A stretch of 64,000 nt of DNA from positions 62,001 through 126,000 of the forward strand of contig JAGTQC010000001.1 in assembly GCA_018396535.1 (NCBI GenBank), read 5' to 3'. Position numbers and translations under genes: made by a program. Positions 18,688 through 28,606 of the stretch are shown here, piece by piece; the stretch's first letter is position 1; every line of letters starts with the position of its first letter. The notes beneath the pieces were generated by a model. The model did no database searches. It saw only the letters and a list, made by a program, of their open reading frames with translations, and was not told the DNA's origin. Origin of the DNA: Candidatus Bathyarchaeota archaeon. GTDB lineage: Archaea; Thermoproteota; CALKCG01; B24; DRYS01.

Positions 18688-20577
18688 ATGTCTAGGAGGC
18701 TTTACGGTTATGCTGGTAGGATTCTCAGATTAGATTTAACTCGTAGGGTTGCTGTTAAATCTGAAACTGGATACGATCTGGCTAGGGATTTCATAGGTGC
18801 TAGGGGTTTTGGAGCTAAGATATTGTGGGATGAGGTTAAGCCTGGTATCGATCCTCTATGCCCTGAGAATAAGATGGTTTTATCCTTCAGCCCGCTTACA
18901 GGTACTTCTGCTCAGAGTTTTCATAGGTTATTCGCTATGTTTAAATCCCCTCTGACTGATGGATATTTTAGATCTACTGGTGGAGGATTCTTCGCTGCTG
19001 AAGTTAAGTTTGCGGGTTATGATGCTATAATAATAGAGGGTAGGGCTGAGAAGCCTGTGTATGTATGGATATGTGATGATGATGTCGAGTTTAGGGATGC
19101 TGATCATGTATGGGGGGCTACCGTGGATGGCGCTGCTGAGATTCTTAGAGAGGAGACTGATAGGAATGCTAGGATGCTTGTTATAGGACCTGCTGGTGAG
19201 AGGCTTGTTAGGATTGCCTGCCTTGTAACTGAGGATTATAGGACTCCTGGTAGGGGTGGTGGTGGAGCTGTATGGGGTTCTAAGAATCTTAAAGCTATAG
19301 TCGTAAAGGGTAGTGGGAGGCCTGAGCTATTCGATCCAGATTTATTCAAGGAGCTTGTCGAGGAGCAGGTGGATGTTTATAGGAGGAGCCCGTTATTCGA
19401 TGCATTCCATAGGCTTGGTACGAACTCTGTTGTATACGAGTTCTATACTCTAGGTCATAATCCGACGTATAACTTTAAGAATGTGGAGTTGGAGAATGTT
19501 GAGGTTTGGAGGCCTGAGGTACTTGAGAGGTATATAGTTAAGCATTACGGCTGTTTCGCATGTATGATCGCTTGTGGTAAGAAGTGGAAGTTGACTATGG
19601 GTCCTTATGCAGGTTTGGTATGGGATTTCCCAGAGTATGAGACTCACTGGAGTTTCGGATCGACTTGTGGTGTTACGAATCTAGAAGCTATAGCTTATGC
19701 TAATATGCTATGCGATAGGTATGGGCTTGATACTATATCTGCTGGTGCTATAGTAGCGTTCGCTATGGAGCTTTATGAGAAGGGTATAATAACTGAGAGG
19801 GAGACTGATGGTTTGAGGCTTAGATGGGGTGATGGCGATGTTGTTGTTGAGCTTGTTAGGAAGATAGCTCTTAGGGAGGGTTTTGGTGATATACTTGCTG
19901 AGGGTGTTGCTAGAGCTGCTGAGATTATAGGTAGGGGTGCTGAGAGGTATGCTATGCATAGTAAGGGTCTAGAGCTCCCCGCCTATGATCCTAGAGCTGC
20001 TAAAGCTCATGGGTTAAGTTATGCTACATCTAATATAGGTGGGAGCCATATGATCGGGTGGAATAAGTATGAGATTCTAGGTAGACCGGAGAGGGTTGAT
20101 CCCCTATCTACAGAGGGGAAGGGTTTGCTAGCTAAGATTGTGCAGGATCAGGTTGCAGCTTATGAAGCAGCTGGCTGGTGTGCTTTCGCAGAGCTTGTCC
20201 AGACTGTTGGTTATGGTAGTGTTGATAGGACTATGGGGTGGATAGGCTCCATCCTCTATGCTGCTACTGGTGTAGAGGAGTTTAGGAATCCTGGTTATCT
20301 ATGGATTATAGGTGAGAGGGTGTATAATATCGAGAGGGCTTTTAACGTTAGGGATGGATTCTCTAGGAGGGATGATTGGCTGCCTGAGAGGTTTCTGAAG
20401 ACTCCGTTTCCGAGGCAGCCTGCTAGGGGTCAGGTATTCGAGTTGGATAGGCTTTTAGATGACTACTACTCGGCTAGGGGTTGGGATTCTAGGACTGGTA
20501 TACCTACTAGGGTGAGGCTTGAGGAGCTTGGCCTCGGATATGTTGCTGATGAGCTTGAGAAGATTGGGAGGTTATAG
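18688..20577 (+). CDS. Aldehyde ferredoxin oxidoreductase family (tungsten/molybdopterin) protein
   Basis: RLYGYAGRILRLDLTRR, DFIGARGFGAKILWDEV, GRGGGGAVWGSKNLKAIVVKGSG, YGCFACMIACGKKW. The track ORF starts at 18610. Confidence 0.93.
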   Translation: MSRRLYGYAGRILRLDLTRRVAVKSETGYDLARDFIGARGFGAKILWDEVKPGIDPLCPENKMVLSFSPLTGTSAQSFHRLFAMFKSPLTDGYFRSTGGGFFAAEVKFAGYDAIIIEGRAEKPVYVWICDDDVEFRDADHVWGATVDGAAEILREETDRNARMLVIGPAGERLVRIACLVTEDYRTPGRGGGGAVWGSKNLKAIVVKGSGRPELFDPDLFKELVEEQVDVYRRSPLFDAFHRLGTNSVVYEFYTLGHNPTYNFKNVELENVEVWRPEVLERYIVKHYGCFACMIACGKKWKLTMGPYAGLVWDFPEYETHWSFGSTCGVTNLEAIAYANMLCDRYGLDTISAGAIVAFAMELYEKGIITERETDGLRLRWGDGDVVVELVRKIALREGFGDILAEGVARAAEIIGRGAERYAMHSKGLELPAYDPRAAKAHGLSYATSNIGGSHMIGWNKYEILGRPERVDPLSTEGKGLLAKIVQDQVAAYEAAGWCAFAELVQTVGYGSVDRTMGWIGSILYAATGVEEFRNPGYLWIIGERVYNIERAFNVRDGFSRRDDWLPERFLKTPFPRQPARGQVFELDRLLDDYYSARGWDSRTGIPTRVRLEELGLGYVADELEKIGRL

Positions 20578-20627
20578 GTTTAGCTATACGTTTATCATCC
20601 TATTTCTTTAACCCCTCGGTGGATGTT

Positions 20628-20921
20628 ATGAAGGTTTTCGTAGAGTTTATAGGTTATCTAGCTAGGAAGATCGGGAGGGGGTGGCTATGGGTTGAAGTCT
20701 GTGAGGGGGATGATCTTAGGGATCTGTTTTTGAAGAGGTTATCCTCATGGCTTGAGGTGGATATAGCTAGATCTCTACTAGATGCGTTTATTAGAGGGGA
20801 GGTTAGGATAGCTGTTAACGGTAGGATTGTCTGGGATCTCGATTTGAAGCTTAGCGATGGGGATAGAATACTTTTATTTCCTCTAGCTGCTGGTGGTTGT
20901 AGTCTATCTATAGGATCGTAG
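20628..20921 (+). CDS. MoaD/ThiS-like beta-grasp protein
   Basis: MKVFVEFIGYLARKIGRGW…IAVNGRIVWDLDLKLSDGDRILLFPLAAGG-CSLSIGS; immediately downstream of AOR. Confidence 0.8.
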   Translation: MKVFVEFIGYLARKIGRGWLWVEVCEGDDLRDLFLKRLSSWLEVDIARSLLDAFIRGEVRIAVNGRIVWDLDLKLSDGDRILLFPLAAGGCSLSIGS

Positions 20922-21036
20922 CAGATTCTATTATTGCTGGATTAGTTATGCTTCTATAGAAGTGTATGATTTATCTTTTGGTTTAGATCTGCTTACAGTA
21001 ATGTTTAAATTTTAGTGAATTAGCATCTTAGAAGTT

Positions 21037-21483
21037 GTGGTTTCGATGAGTATAGAGGTTGTTTACGCTCTCCTAGTTATCGTCGGCCTCATATTAGAGT
21101 GGGTGATTTACAGTGTGGAGGGTGATAGATCTGGTGGTATTGTTACGATTCCTCTGATAGCTGTGTATACTCTTCTATATCCATCGTTTGGTCTTCTCCT
21201 CTGGTTTATCGTATCCGTCTGCTATATAGCTGCTGAGATTATGTATAGGGGGTTCCTGCTTTATGGTAGGAGGCTTTTCCTAGCTGTCGTAGCTTTCTGT
21301 ATAGTAGTGACTATTCCATCGATGTTTCTTCTAGGTTTCGAACGTTTCTTCGTTATATCTATAGTTCCCGGGATCGTAGCTTATAATATCCACTATGAGA
21401 GGAGGTTTTCTAGAACCTTTATGTTAACTCTAGCTAAGTATCTTACTCTACTAGGCTTAGGTTATCTATTATTGAATCTGTGA
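21037..21483 (+). CDS. PgsC/CapC-like membrane protein
   Basis: 148-aa multi-TM protein overlapping a PgsB-like ligase by 4 nt. Confidence 0.6.
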   Translation: MVSMSIEVVYALLVIVGLILEWVIYSVEGDRSGGIVTIPLIAVYTLLYPSFGLLLWFIVSVCYIAAEIMYRGFLLYGRRLFLAVVAFCIVVTIPSMFLLGFERFFVISIVPGIVAYNIHYERRFSRTFMLTLAKYLTLLGLGYLLLNL

Positions 21484-22619
21484 TCGGTATGCTGAGATCT
21501 ATCTGGATGAGGTTTAACTATACGCGTCTCTTGGATAGTGTTAGAGTGAGGATAGCTGTTAACGGTGTTAGAGGTAAGTCTAGCTTAGTTGTGTTGTTGG
21601 AGAGGTTGTTTAGGAGTAGGGGGTTTACTACTTATGGGAAGGTTACTGGGGAGAACCCGTTCTCGATAAAGGATGGTGTCTTCTATCCTATTCCTAGGAT
21701 GGAGGGGTTCCCTATATCTCTCGATGAGAATATCTGTGAGTTCTATAAGTATTTCCCGTTTGATGCTATGATAGTCGAGAATCAGGCTATAACCCCCTAT
21801 ACTATAAGGGTTGTTAACGAGCTTCTGGTTAAGCCTCATATTATCGTTGTAACTAATGTTAGGAGGGATCATGGGGATAGCTTAGGCTGGGATCTTAGAT
21901 CTGTAGCTAGGAGTTTGGGTAGGGGGTTTAGTAGAGCATCTATCGTTGTGTGTGGGGAGCAGAGGGTGGAGCTTAATAGTATTCTTGAAAGGTATGCTAG
22001 GGGTGTGGGTGCTTTATTCGATGTAGTGGAGGTACCTGAAGCTGTGAGGGGGCTTCCAGGTGTAGAGCTGGTTTTCATAGCTAGTAGGATTATGGATAGG
22101 TTGGGTTTGGATTCTATGAAGCCGTATGAGGAGGGGGAGGCTTTGGAATCTATATTGAAGCATTTCACTCTTAGAGAATCTAGTATAGGTGTATCATGGT
22201 TTCCAGGAGCTAAGCTTAACGATATCGATAGCACTTCTATAGTTTTGAAATATATGATGGATAGGTATCCGAGTAGAGGTTTCATGCTGGTAGCATACTT
22301 TAGATCTGATAGACCTAGTAGAACTATCAGCTTTACCGAATTCTTCGATAACATAGATCTAGATAGGGTGGGGAGGATATACCTGGTAGGATTCGGAGCA
22401 GACTACGTGTACAGGAGGGTTAAAGGAAGGGTTAGGGAAGTATCTAGAATCCTACCAGATTCTACTAAGAGTATAGAACAGATCATACAGGAAGCTAGAG
22501 ATACAGGCTACGTAATATTCACTATCGGTAACCAAGTTAACAACTTCATGCGTACACTAACAGCAATCCTAGAACCAGGTATAGAGAAAACAGTTACTAC
22601 GATATTCAAATCTAACTGA
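21480..22619 (+). CDS. PgsB/CapB-like poly-gamma-glutamate synthase (Mur ligase family)
   Basis: VRIAVNGVRGKSSLVVLLERLFRSRGFTTYGKVTG…VVTNVRRDHGDSLG, with P-loop NGVRGKSS. Confidence 0.8.
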   Translation: MIGMLRSIWMRFNYTRLLDSVRVRIAVNGVRGKSSLVVLLERLFRSRGFTTYGKVTGENPFSIKDGVFYPIPRMEGFPISLDENICEFYKYFPFDAMIVENQAITPYTIRVVNELLVKPHIIVVTNVRRDHGDSLGWDLRSVARSLGRGFSRASIVVCGEQRVELNSILERYARGVGALFDVVEVPEAVRGLPGVELVFIASRIMDRLGLDSMKPYEEGEALESILKHFTLRESSIGVSWFPGAKLNDIDSTSIVLKYMMDRYPSRGFMLVAYFRSDRPSRTISFTEFFDNIDLDRVGRIYLVGFGADYVYRRVKGRVREVSRILPDSTKSIEQIIQEARDTGYVIFTIGNQVNNFMRTLTAILEPGIEKTVTTIFKSN

Positions 22620-22717
22620 GATAGAGAGATCTATGGATAGGATATGGAGGGGGACCATAACGGAAACTATGGAAAAACCCGAGGGGGTCCTCGAGTATAG
22701 TAGATCGATAATCTAGA

Positions 22718-22792
22718 CGGGCCCGGTGGGATTCGAACCCACGACCGACAGCTTAGGAGGCTGCCGCGCTATCCTGACTGCGCTACGGGCCC
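22718..22792 (-). tRNA. tRNA-Arg(CCT)
   Basis: Reverse complement GGGCCCGTAGCGCAGTCAGGATAGCGCGGCAGCCTCCTAAGCTGTCGGTCGTGGGTTCGAATCCCACCGGGCCCG; anticodon loop CTCCTAA; 75 nt, no intron. Confidence 0.95.
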
Positions 22793-22887
22793 CTCTCCTC
22801 TACCGATATCCTACCCCCCTCCTACGATTTAACCTTTACGATACATACTCATCAAGCTTATCCTATAGAATCTAACATTAATACTAT

Positions 22888-23658
22888 CTAACAGCTATAG
22901 TATTCTCCTAGCCTCCTCTGCTGACCCTTCCTAGATGCTAGTATCTCTATGCATCTAGCTATATCTATCCTCCTATACTCTAATCCAAGCTCCTTCAACC
23001 TCATATACGCTTTATACGTTATCGATGGGGCTGCGAGTATACCCCTCATAGATCCATACCTATCTCTAAGAGATTCTATATATGCTTTAAGCTGTTCTAC
23101 AGCTTCTAGATCCGCCTTCACTCTCTTAAGCTCTACTACTACGAGTCTTCCATACCTATCTAGACCGTATAGATCTACGAAGCCTGATTCTACAGGCTTC
23201 TCTATAGATACAGGTTTAAACCCATCCTCTATCAACCCAGGTTCTGCTAATATAGCTTCACGTATCGCTTCCTCCCCTATCTCTACTCTAAACCTAGGTT
23301 TACCTTCAAGTCTAGATACTGCTACCAGCGATACTGATGTAAAGCGTGCTACCACTCTCTCATACGGAGATCTCCTAGTAGATGATAGTACTAGATTCTC
23401 ATCATCTATATACACCTCCAGCTTCGATCCTGGAGGCTGCCAGTTTACAGGTTCTACACTAGTTGCAGCATGTATAAGAAGTGTACCATCTGGTTTAGCT
23501 ATGATTATACGCGATCCAGATTCTAGGCTTGCAACTCCTCTACCCCTATACTCTACACTACACTCCCCTACTAGGATTAAAACCATACCCTCAGCTAGAC
23601 TCTTCCTGAATAGCTCGATAATATCTTCGAAACTCGGGTTTACGATAGCTGAGGTCAT
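22888..23658 (-). CDS. nucS: Endonuclease NucS
   Basis: RGVASLESGSRIIIAKPDGTLLIHAATSVEPVNWQPPGS; GFVDLYGLDRYGRLVVVELKR (nuclease motif). Confidence 0.92.
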   Translation of the reverse strand: MTSAIVNPSFEDIIELFRKSLAEGMVLILVGECSVEYRGRGVASLESGSRIIIAKPDGTLLIHAATSVEPVNWQPPGSKLEVYIDDENLVLSSTRRSPYERVVARFTSVSLVAVSRLEGKPRFRVEIGEEAIREAILAEPGLIEDGFKPVSIEKPVESGFVDLYGLDRYGRLVVVELKRVKADLEAVEQLKAYIESLRDRYGSMRGILAAPSITYKAYMRLKELGLEYRRIDIARCIEILASRKGQQRRLGEYYSC

Positions 23659-23700
23659 ACCTAGCTTCGATACTCTCCGATAAATCTAACCCTTCATACA

Positions 23701-25011
23701 TTATTCAGTAACTCTAGGTTTCTTCATAAATCTAATCTTAGCTGTAAGTATCTTCTCGCTTTCGAAGAACCATGCAGATACGTATAGGGTGGATAAGGTG
23801 AAAATGGCTAGGTAGATTATACCTAGGATCGGGGTGAGGTAATCTCCGGAGAGGATGGAGTTTACTGATAGGATGGGATATGATAAGGGTATAGCATACA
23901 CTAGTATTCTTAGAGCTATCGGTAGGGAATTTACATCTGTAAATATCGTGAATAAGAACGGTATTATCAAAGGTATGAATACTATACCTAGTAGGCTTTG
24001 AGCACTTCTAACATCATCTGCTAGAGCTGATAAACCTATAGCTATCGAGAGAAGAGCTATGAGTGATAGGATTAGTAGGATACCCATAACTATATATCCT
24101 TGAACCGGTATCTCCACGATCTTAACATATTCTACCGGTATACCTAACCCTGCTAAACCCTCCTGAGGTATGAGAGAGAAGGAGCTCATATATATGGTGA
24201 ACCCGGATAGATAGGAAACTGAACCTATTATAGCTATGAGTATAGAGCCTGCGAGCTTACCCATAAGTATATGTACACGTTTAATAGGTAGTGTTAACAG
24301 GATTTCTAAAGTCTTCCCCTCCTTCTCTTTAGCCATACTAGTAGCAGCTATCTGCATAGCTACTATCACCACCATGAACATAGAGAATGGTAGCATAAGA
24401 CTCTGACTGAATAATCTCTGGAATATAATCGATGGGGGAGCCTTCACGGTGGATCCCTGTATAACCGTATATTCATCTAAGCTTACAGGGTTTAATATGA
24501 AGCTTGGATCTATATCCGGTGCTACCCTCCCCAATAAACTGTATACTAGTATATCTCTATAGGTAGCGATGTATGCTTGGATAGCTGATGACGGTATCGT
24601 CGATAGGAGGGAGAAGCCTTCGATAACAGAGTATACTTGAAGCCTAGCTTTCACACCTATAGTTATATTACTGCTAAATCCTTCAGGTATTATGAGGAGG
24701 ATGTTCAAATCTCTAGATGAAGCTTCGAGTATAGCTTCACTTATACTCCTAGATTTTACGGTATAGATCGAGGCATTCATAGATCTCAACATATCGATTA
24801 GATACGATGCGTAAACACCTCCATCTAGATCTAATACTGCTAGAGATATCCTACCAGCTACAGCTTCTCTAACCGATGTAAACGCTGTCGATAGTATACT
24901 ACCCATTATACCTAGCATAAGGATTGGGGCTAGTAGTATACCTAGAAGTATCTGGGGGTCTCTTAATAGATCCTTAAACTCTTTAACTACCAGAGCTTTC
25001 AGAGGGTTCAT
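23701..25011 (-). CDS. ABC-2 type transporter permease
   Basis: N-terminal KALVVKEFKDLLRDPQILLGILLAPILMLGIMG; KEKEGKTLEILLTLPIKRVHILMGKL. Confidence 0.88.
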   Translation of the reverse strand: MNPLKALVVKEFKDLLRDPQILLGILLAPILMLGIMGSILSTAFTSVREAVAGRISLAVLDLDGGVYASYLIDMLRSMNASIYTVKSRSISEAILEASSRDLNILLIIPEGFSSNITIGVKARLQVYSVIEGFSLLSTIPSSAIQAYIATYRDILVYSLLGRVAPDIDPSFILNPVSLDEYTVIQGSTVKAPPSIIFQRLFSQSLMLPFSMFMVVIVAMQIAATSMAKEKEGKTLEILLTLPIKRVHILMGKLAGSILIAIIGSVSYLSGFTIYMSSFSLIPQEGLAGLGIPVEYVKIVEIPVQGYIVMGILLILSLIALLSIAIGLSALADDVRSAQSLLGIVFIPLIIPFLFTIFTDVNSLPIALRILVYAIPLSYPILSVNSILSGDYLTPILGIIYLAIFTLSTLYVSAWFFESEKILTAKIRFMKKPRVTE

Positions 25012-25739
25012 GCTAAACCCACCGCTTTAAGGAAAACCTCCTCCATATTACTGGATGAGTACTTCTCCTTCAATAATCTAGGCGGCCCTTCATCTATACC
25101 TCTACCCTTATGTATGAGTAGGATACGATCGCATAGATACTCTATCTCAAGCATATTATGACTCGATATAAGCACTGTTAACCCATACTCATCTACATAC
25201 CTACGTATACATCCCCTTATATAATGCGCATGATATACATCTAAACCACTCGTAGGCTCATCTAGGATAGCTACTCTAGGTTTAACCATCAATGTTCTAG
25301 CAACTTGAAGTCTACGCTGCATACCCTTACTATAGCTTTTAACTCTATCCCTAATCCTAGAGCCTAAACCAGATATATCGAGAGCTTCCTCGATCATCGA
25401 TCTAGCTTCATCCTCACTCTTAGCATACACCTCTGCTACAAATCTAAGATATTCATAGCCTGTAAGATTACCGTATACACCAGCTTCTTCAGGTAGATAG
25501 CTTATCAAACCTCTAACACTCTCAGCATGCTCTACTACATCGAAGCCTAGAACTCTAACCGAGCCGGATGTAGGCTTAATAAGCGTAGCTATTATTCTAA
25601 GAGTAGTAGTTTTACCAGCACCATTCGGCCCTATCAACCCGTAGATTTCACCAGCTTCTACAGAGAATGTAAGACCATCTATAGCAGGTATACCTCCACT
25701 ATAAACCTTAACTAAATTCGATACTTCGATAGCTTTCAA
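25008..25739 (-). CDS. ABC-2 type transporter ATP-binding protein
   Basis: Walker A GPNGAGKTT; YSKGMQRRLQVARTLMVKPRVAILDEPTSGLD. Confidence 0.95.
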   Translation of the reverse strand: MKAIEVSNLVKVYSGGIPAIDGLTFSVEAGEIYGLIGPNGAGKTTTLRIIATLIKPTSGSVRVLGFDVVEHAESVRGLISYLPEEAGVYGNLTGYEYLRFVAEVYAKSEDEARSMIEEALDISGLGSRIRDRVKSYSKGMQRRLQVARTLMVKPRVAILDEPTSGLDVYHAHYIRGCIRRYVDEYGLTVLISSHNMLEIEYLCDRILLIHKGRGIDEGPPRLLKEKYSSSNMEEVFLKAVGLA

Positions 25740-25745
25740 CCTTGA

Positions 25746-25765
25746 TTCAGAGATTCCTCTCTGAA
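25746..25765 (-). promoter_or_regulatory. Leader hairpin 6 nt upstream of an ABC ATPase start
   Basis: Perfect 8-bp inverted repeat TTCAGAGA-TTCC-TCTCTGAA; on the mRNA strand it contains the purine-rich GAGAGGAA. Confidence 0.35.
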
Positions 25766-25880
25766 AGTATCATATAAACGTTGAGTTAGGATAGATCCAT
25801 CAAATCTTAGAATGCATGATATCTAACTCTAGATCTCGATGAATATTCATTGCGACTTCGAGGCTGAAGATAAGATCGAT

Positions 25881-27443
25881 CTATAACTCGATGTTATAGA
25901 TGTTTTTCCCGATCTCCTTCGAGAGGATCTTAGTTATCAAGATAGAGTATGCTACTACCACAACTATCGATAACCAGCTCTTAGCGTCTCCGAAACCTAG
26001 ATTTAACTCTAGCATTACTAGAATATATACTGGTGTTAGGAGTAGTATTGATAGTAGCATAGAGACTAGTCCGATTAGTAGTGAAGGGGCGCCGATACCC
26101 TTCAATTTAATGAGACCTATCATAACATATAGGTTTACGGAGCATCCTATCATCGATGTTGAGATGGTTAGGATCAGTGGTGCTATCGGGTTAACCTTGT
26201 ATATCATAGATAAAACCGCTACTACAACAACCGGTATAGTCGAGGAGAGCGATATGAAGGTGTATAGGAGAGCTTTAACCATTACGTATATATCCATACC
26301 CGAAGTCAACTGTATCCAAAGGTTACCAGAATCTGAGGCTCTCCAATTACTAACCAGCATTAACGGGATGGTTAGCGAATATACCCCTACTATGAATGTT
26401 AGGGAGTATGGGAGGATCTGCTGATTCTGGGATAGGCTACCACTTATAGAAGTAGCTATGAGTGATGCTAGTAGGTAGAGGAGTATGATAGTGAATAGGC
26501 TTCCCTCCCTTAACACTCTTATAAACTCCTTCTTCATCAGGAAGACTAGTATAGATCTTGATTCAGGATTCAGTATCGAAATAACGCCCATTCTAGAAAA
26601 TACTCTAATACTACGCTCCATTTGCAGGTTCTGCATCCTCATAGATGTATCGAAGGGGGATATAAATGGGATACTAGAAACTGATGGGAAGAAGTTTTTC
26701 ATAGATGCTGATAGAAAGAATAGTAGTGATAGTAGGAAGTAAAACGATAAACCAGTAAGATCGATTATTAGATTATCCAAACCGTATACTAAGCCTACAA
26801 TTATCTTCGCTAAGAATGTTGAAGGATAGGGTAATAAAGTGTAACCTATAGGTAGATCGGATATAAGTCCAGCTGATGGAAATAGAAGGAGGAATATGGT
26901 AGCTAGTATAAATATATTGGTTAGTACACCCCTATACAGAGATTTCACTATGGAGAAGGAGACTTTAAGAAAGAGAAGTGTGAAGGTAAAGAGGAGGACA
27001 GATAGTAGTATGAGTAGCGCAGAGGATATAGAGAGTTTAAGTAGATATACTATCATCAAGTAGAAGATAACGAGTGGATTAGCGAAGATGGATAGGGATG
27101 TAAGATTAGAGAATGTATCTGCTATCAAGTATTCTCTAGGTTTTATAGGAGAGGTAAGGATGATATTTTGTTCGTATTCGAATACAGTGTAGCCTCTTAA
27201 TGCTAGGGAGATTGCGAAGACCATGAGTAGACTAGCTATTGAAGATAATTGCTCTATGCATGGGTTTATATCCACAGTCTCTCTAACAGCATTGGATAAA
27301 GTGAGGGATAGACCGAATAAGCCTGGAAGGAGACCAAACGTATAGAAGATTAAGAGAGCTATACTAGCCTTCGATGCTTTAAGAGTACCGAGTAGCATCT
27401 TAACTTTGAAGATGTACAGGTTTAGAATAACATGGATCCTCAT
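25881..27443 (-). CDS. ABC transporter permease-like multi-TM protein
   Basis: 520-aa polytopic membrane protein overlapping an ABC ATPase gene by 4 nt. Confidence 0.75.
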   Translation of the reverse strand: MRIHVILNLYIFKVKMLLGTLKASKASIALLIFYTFGLLPGLFGLSLTLSNAVRETVDINPCIEQLSSIASLLMVFAISLALRGYTVFEYEQNIILTSPIKPREYLIADTFSNLTSLSIFANPLVIFYLMIVYLLKLSISSALLILLSVLLFTFTLLFLKVSFSIVKSLYRGVLTNIFILATIFLLLFPSAGLISDLPIGYTLLPYPSTFLAKIIVGLVYGLDNLIIDLTGLSFYFLLSLLFFLSASMKNFFPSVSSIPFISPFDTSMRMQNLQMERSIRVFSRMGVISILNPESRSILVFLMKKEFIRVLREGSLFTIILLYLLASLIATSISGSLSQNQQILPYSLTFIVGVYSLTIPLMLVSNWRASDSGNLWIQLTSGMDIYVMVKALLYTFISLSSTIPVVVVAVLSMIYKVNPIAPLILTISTSMIGCSVNLYVMIGLIKLKGIGAPSLLIGLVSMLLSILLLTPVYILVMLELNLGFGDAKSWLSIVVVVAYSILITKILSKEIGKNIYNIEL

Positions 27444-28222
27444 AGCCTCCCCCTCTTCAACATCTCATCTCTGGTAGACTTCACTTCCGCTTCTTCTATC
27501 AATTTGAGGAATACTTCTTCTAAAGTCGCATTCTCACCTGTTCTTGATAATTGTTTGAGAATCTTTAGATCACCAGAAGCTACATTCTGCCCTTTATAGA
27601 TTATAGCAACCCTATCGCAAAGCCTCTCAGCTGTATCGAGCATATGAGTTGATATGAAAACAGTTTTACCATCCTTAACTCTCTCGCTAAATAGCTCCTT
27701 CAATAAATGCTGCCCCATAGGATCGATACCTATGAACGGTTCATCAAGAATCAGTAGATCCGGGTCATGTATAAGAGCTGATGCTATAGCAACCTTTTGA
27801 CGCATACCTTTAGAAAGGGAGACGATTAACGACCTCCTCTTATCTTCGAGTTCGAATAGATTAGTAAGGTGATCGATCCTCTCCCTGATATGCTTAGTTG
27901 AAACACCCCTAATCTTCCCCGAGTATATGAGAAACTCCTCAACGGTTAGATAATCTGGTAGAGAAACAGATTCAGGTACATACCCTATAAGCTTCTTATA
28001 CTCATATGGCTTCTCATATATATCTACACCGTTAACTTTCACGAGACCTCTATCCATCTTCAAGAGACCTACTATTATCTTAAGCGTCGTCGTCTTGCCA
28101 GCACCATTAGGACCTATAAGCCCGAAGATCTCACCTTTTCTAACCTCAAGATTTAAACCTCTAAGTGCTTGAATACCGTTATAAGACTTCCAAACATCTA
28201 TCAATTCGACTATGAAGGTCAT
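27440..28222 (-). CDS. ABC transporter ATP-binding protein
   Basis: GPNGAGKTTTLKIIVGLL; LSKGMRQKVAIASALIHDPDLLILDEPFIGIDP. Confidence 0.94.
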   Translation of the reverse strand: MTFIVELIDVWKSYNGIQALRGLNLEVRKGEIFGLIGPNGAGKTTTLKIIVGLLKMDRGLVKVNGVDIYEKPYEYKKLIGYVPESVSLPDYLTVEEFLIYSGKIRGVSTKHIRERIDHLTNLFELEDKRRSLIVSLSKGMRQKVAIASALIHDPDLLILDEPFIGIDPMGQHLLKELFSERVKDGKTVFISTHMLDTAERLCDRVAIIYKGQNVASGDLKILKQLSRTGENATLEEVFLKLIEEAEVKSTRDEMLKRGRL

Positions 28223-28446
28223 AGTACACTATCCTCTATACAGATTAACGTATTGATCTATCTGTGATATTAATATTAGATAAGCTGATAATAGTTGTAC
28301 AACGTTTTTCATCCTTCGTAAAGAGGCTTTAGGAATACGGTTTAAGACCCATTTTATTCAGCTTCGAGTGCTTAACTGACAGCTGTTTAAGATTTACTTA
28401 AAGCTATCGATCTGCAAAAGAATCTGTAGAGATTTCTCTATTGGAG

Positions 28447-28521
28447 TGGGGCCGGCCGGATTTGAACCGGCGACCACGCGGGCCCAAGCCGCGTATCCTA
28501 ACCTAGCTGGACTACGGCCCC
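28447..28521 (-). tRNA. tRNA-Pro(TGG)
   Basis: Reverse complement GGGGCCGTAGTCCAGCTAGGTTAGGATACGCGGCTTGGGCCCGCGTGGTCGCCGGTTCAAATCCGGCCGGCCCCA; anticodon loop CTTGGGC. Confidence 0.95.
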
Positions 28522-28606
28522 CCTACTGGGATTATATCTTATAAAGCTGGCTCGAGATAAATATTTAACGTAGATTATGCAACCATATAATTGAGGTGTC
28601 TAGGCT

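Noticed and set aside
21869-22354. 161-aa minus-strand ORF
   Set aside because: Antisense shadow of the PgsB-like gene.
22949-23683. 244-aa + strand ORF
   Set aside because: Antisense shadow of nucS; Ser/Thr-rich translation typical of reverse-strand artefacts.
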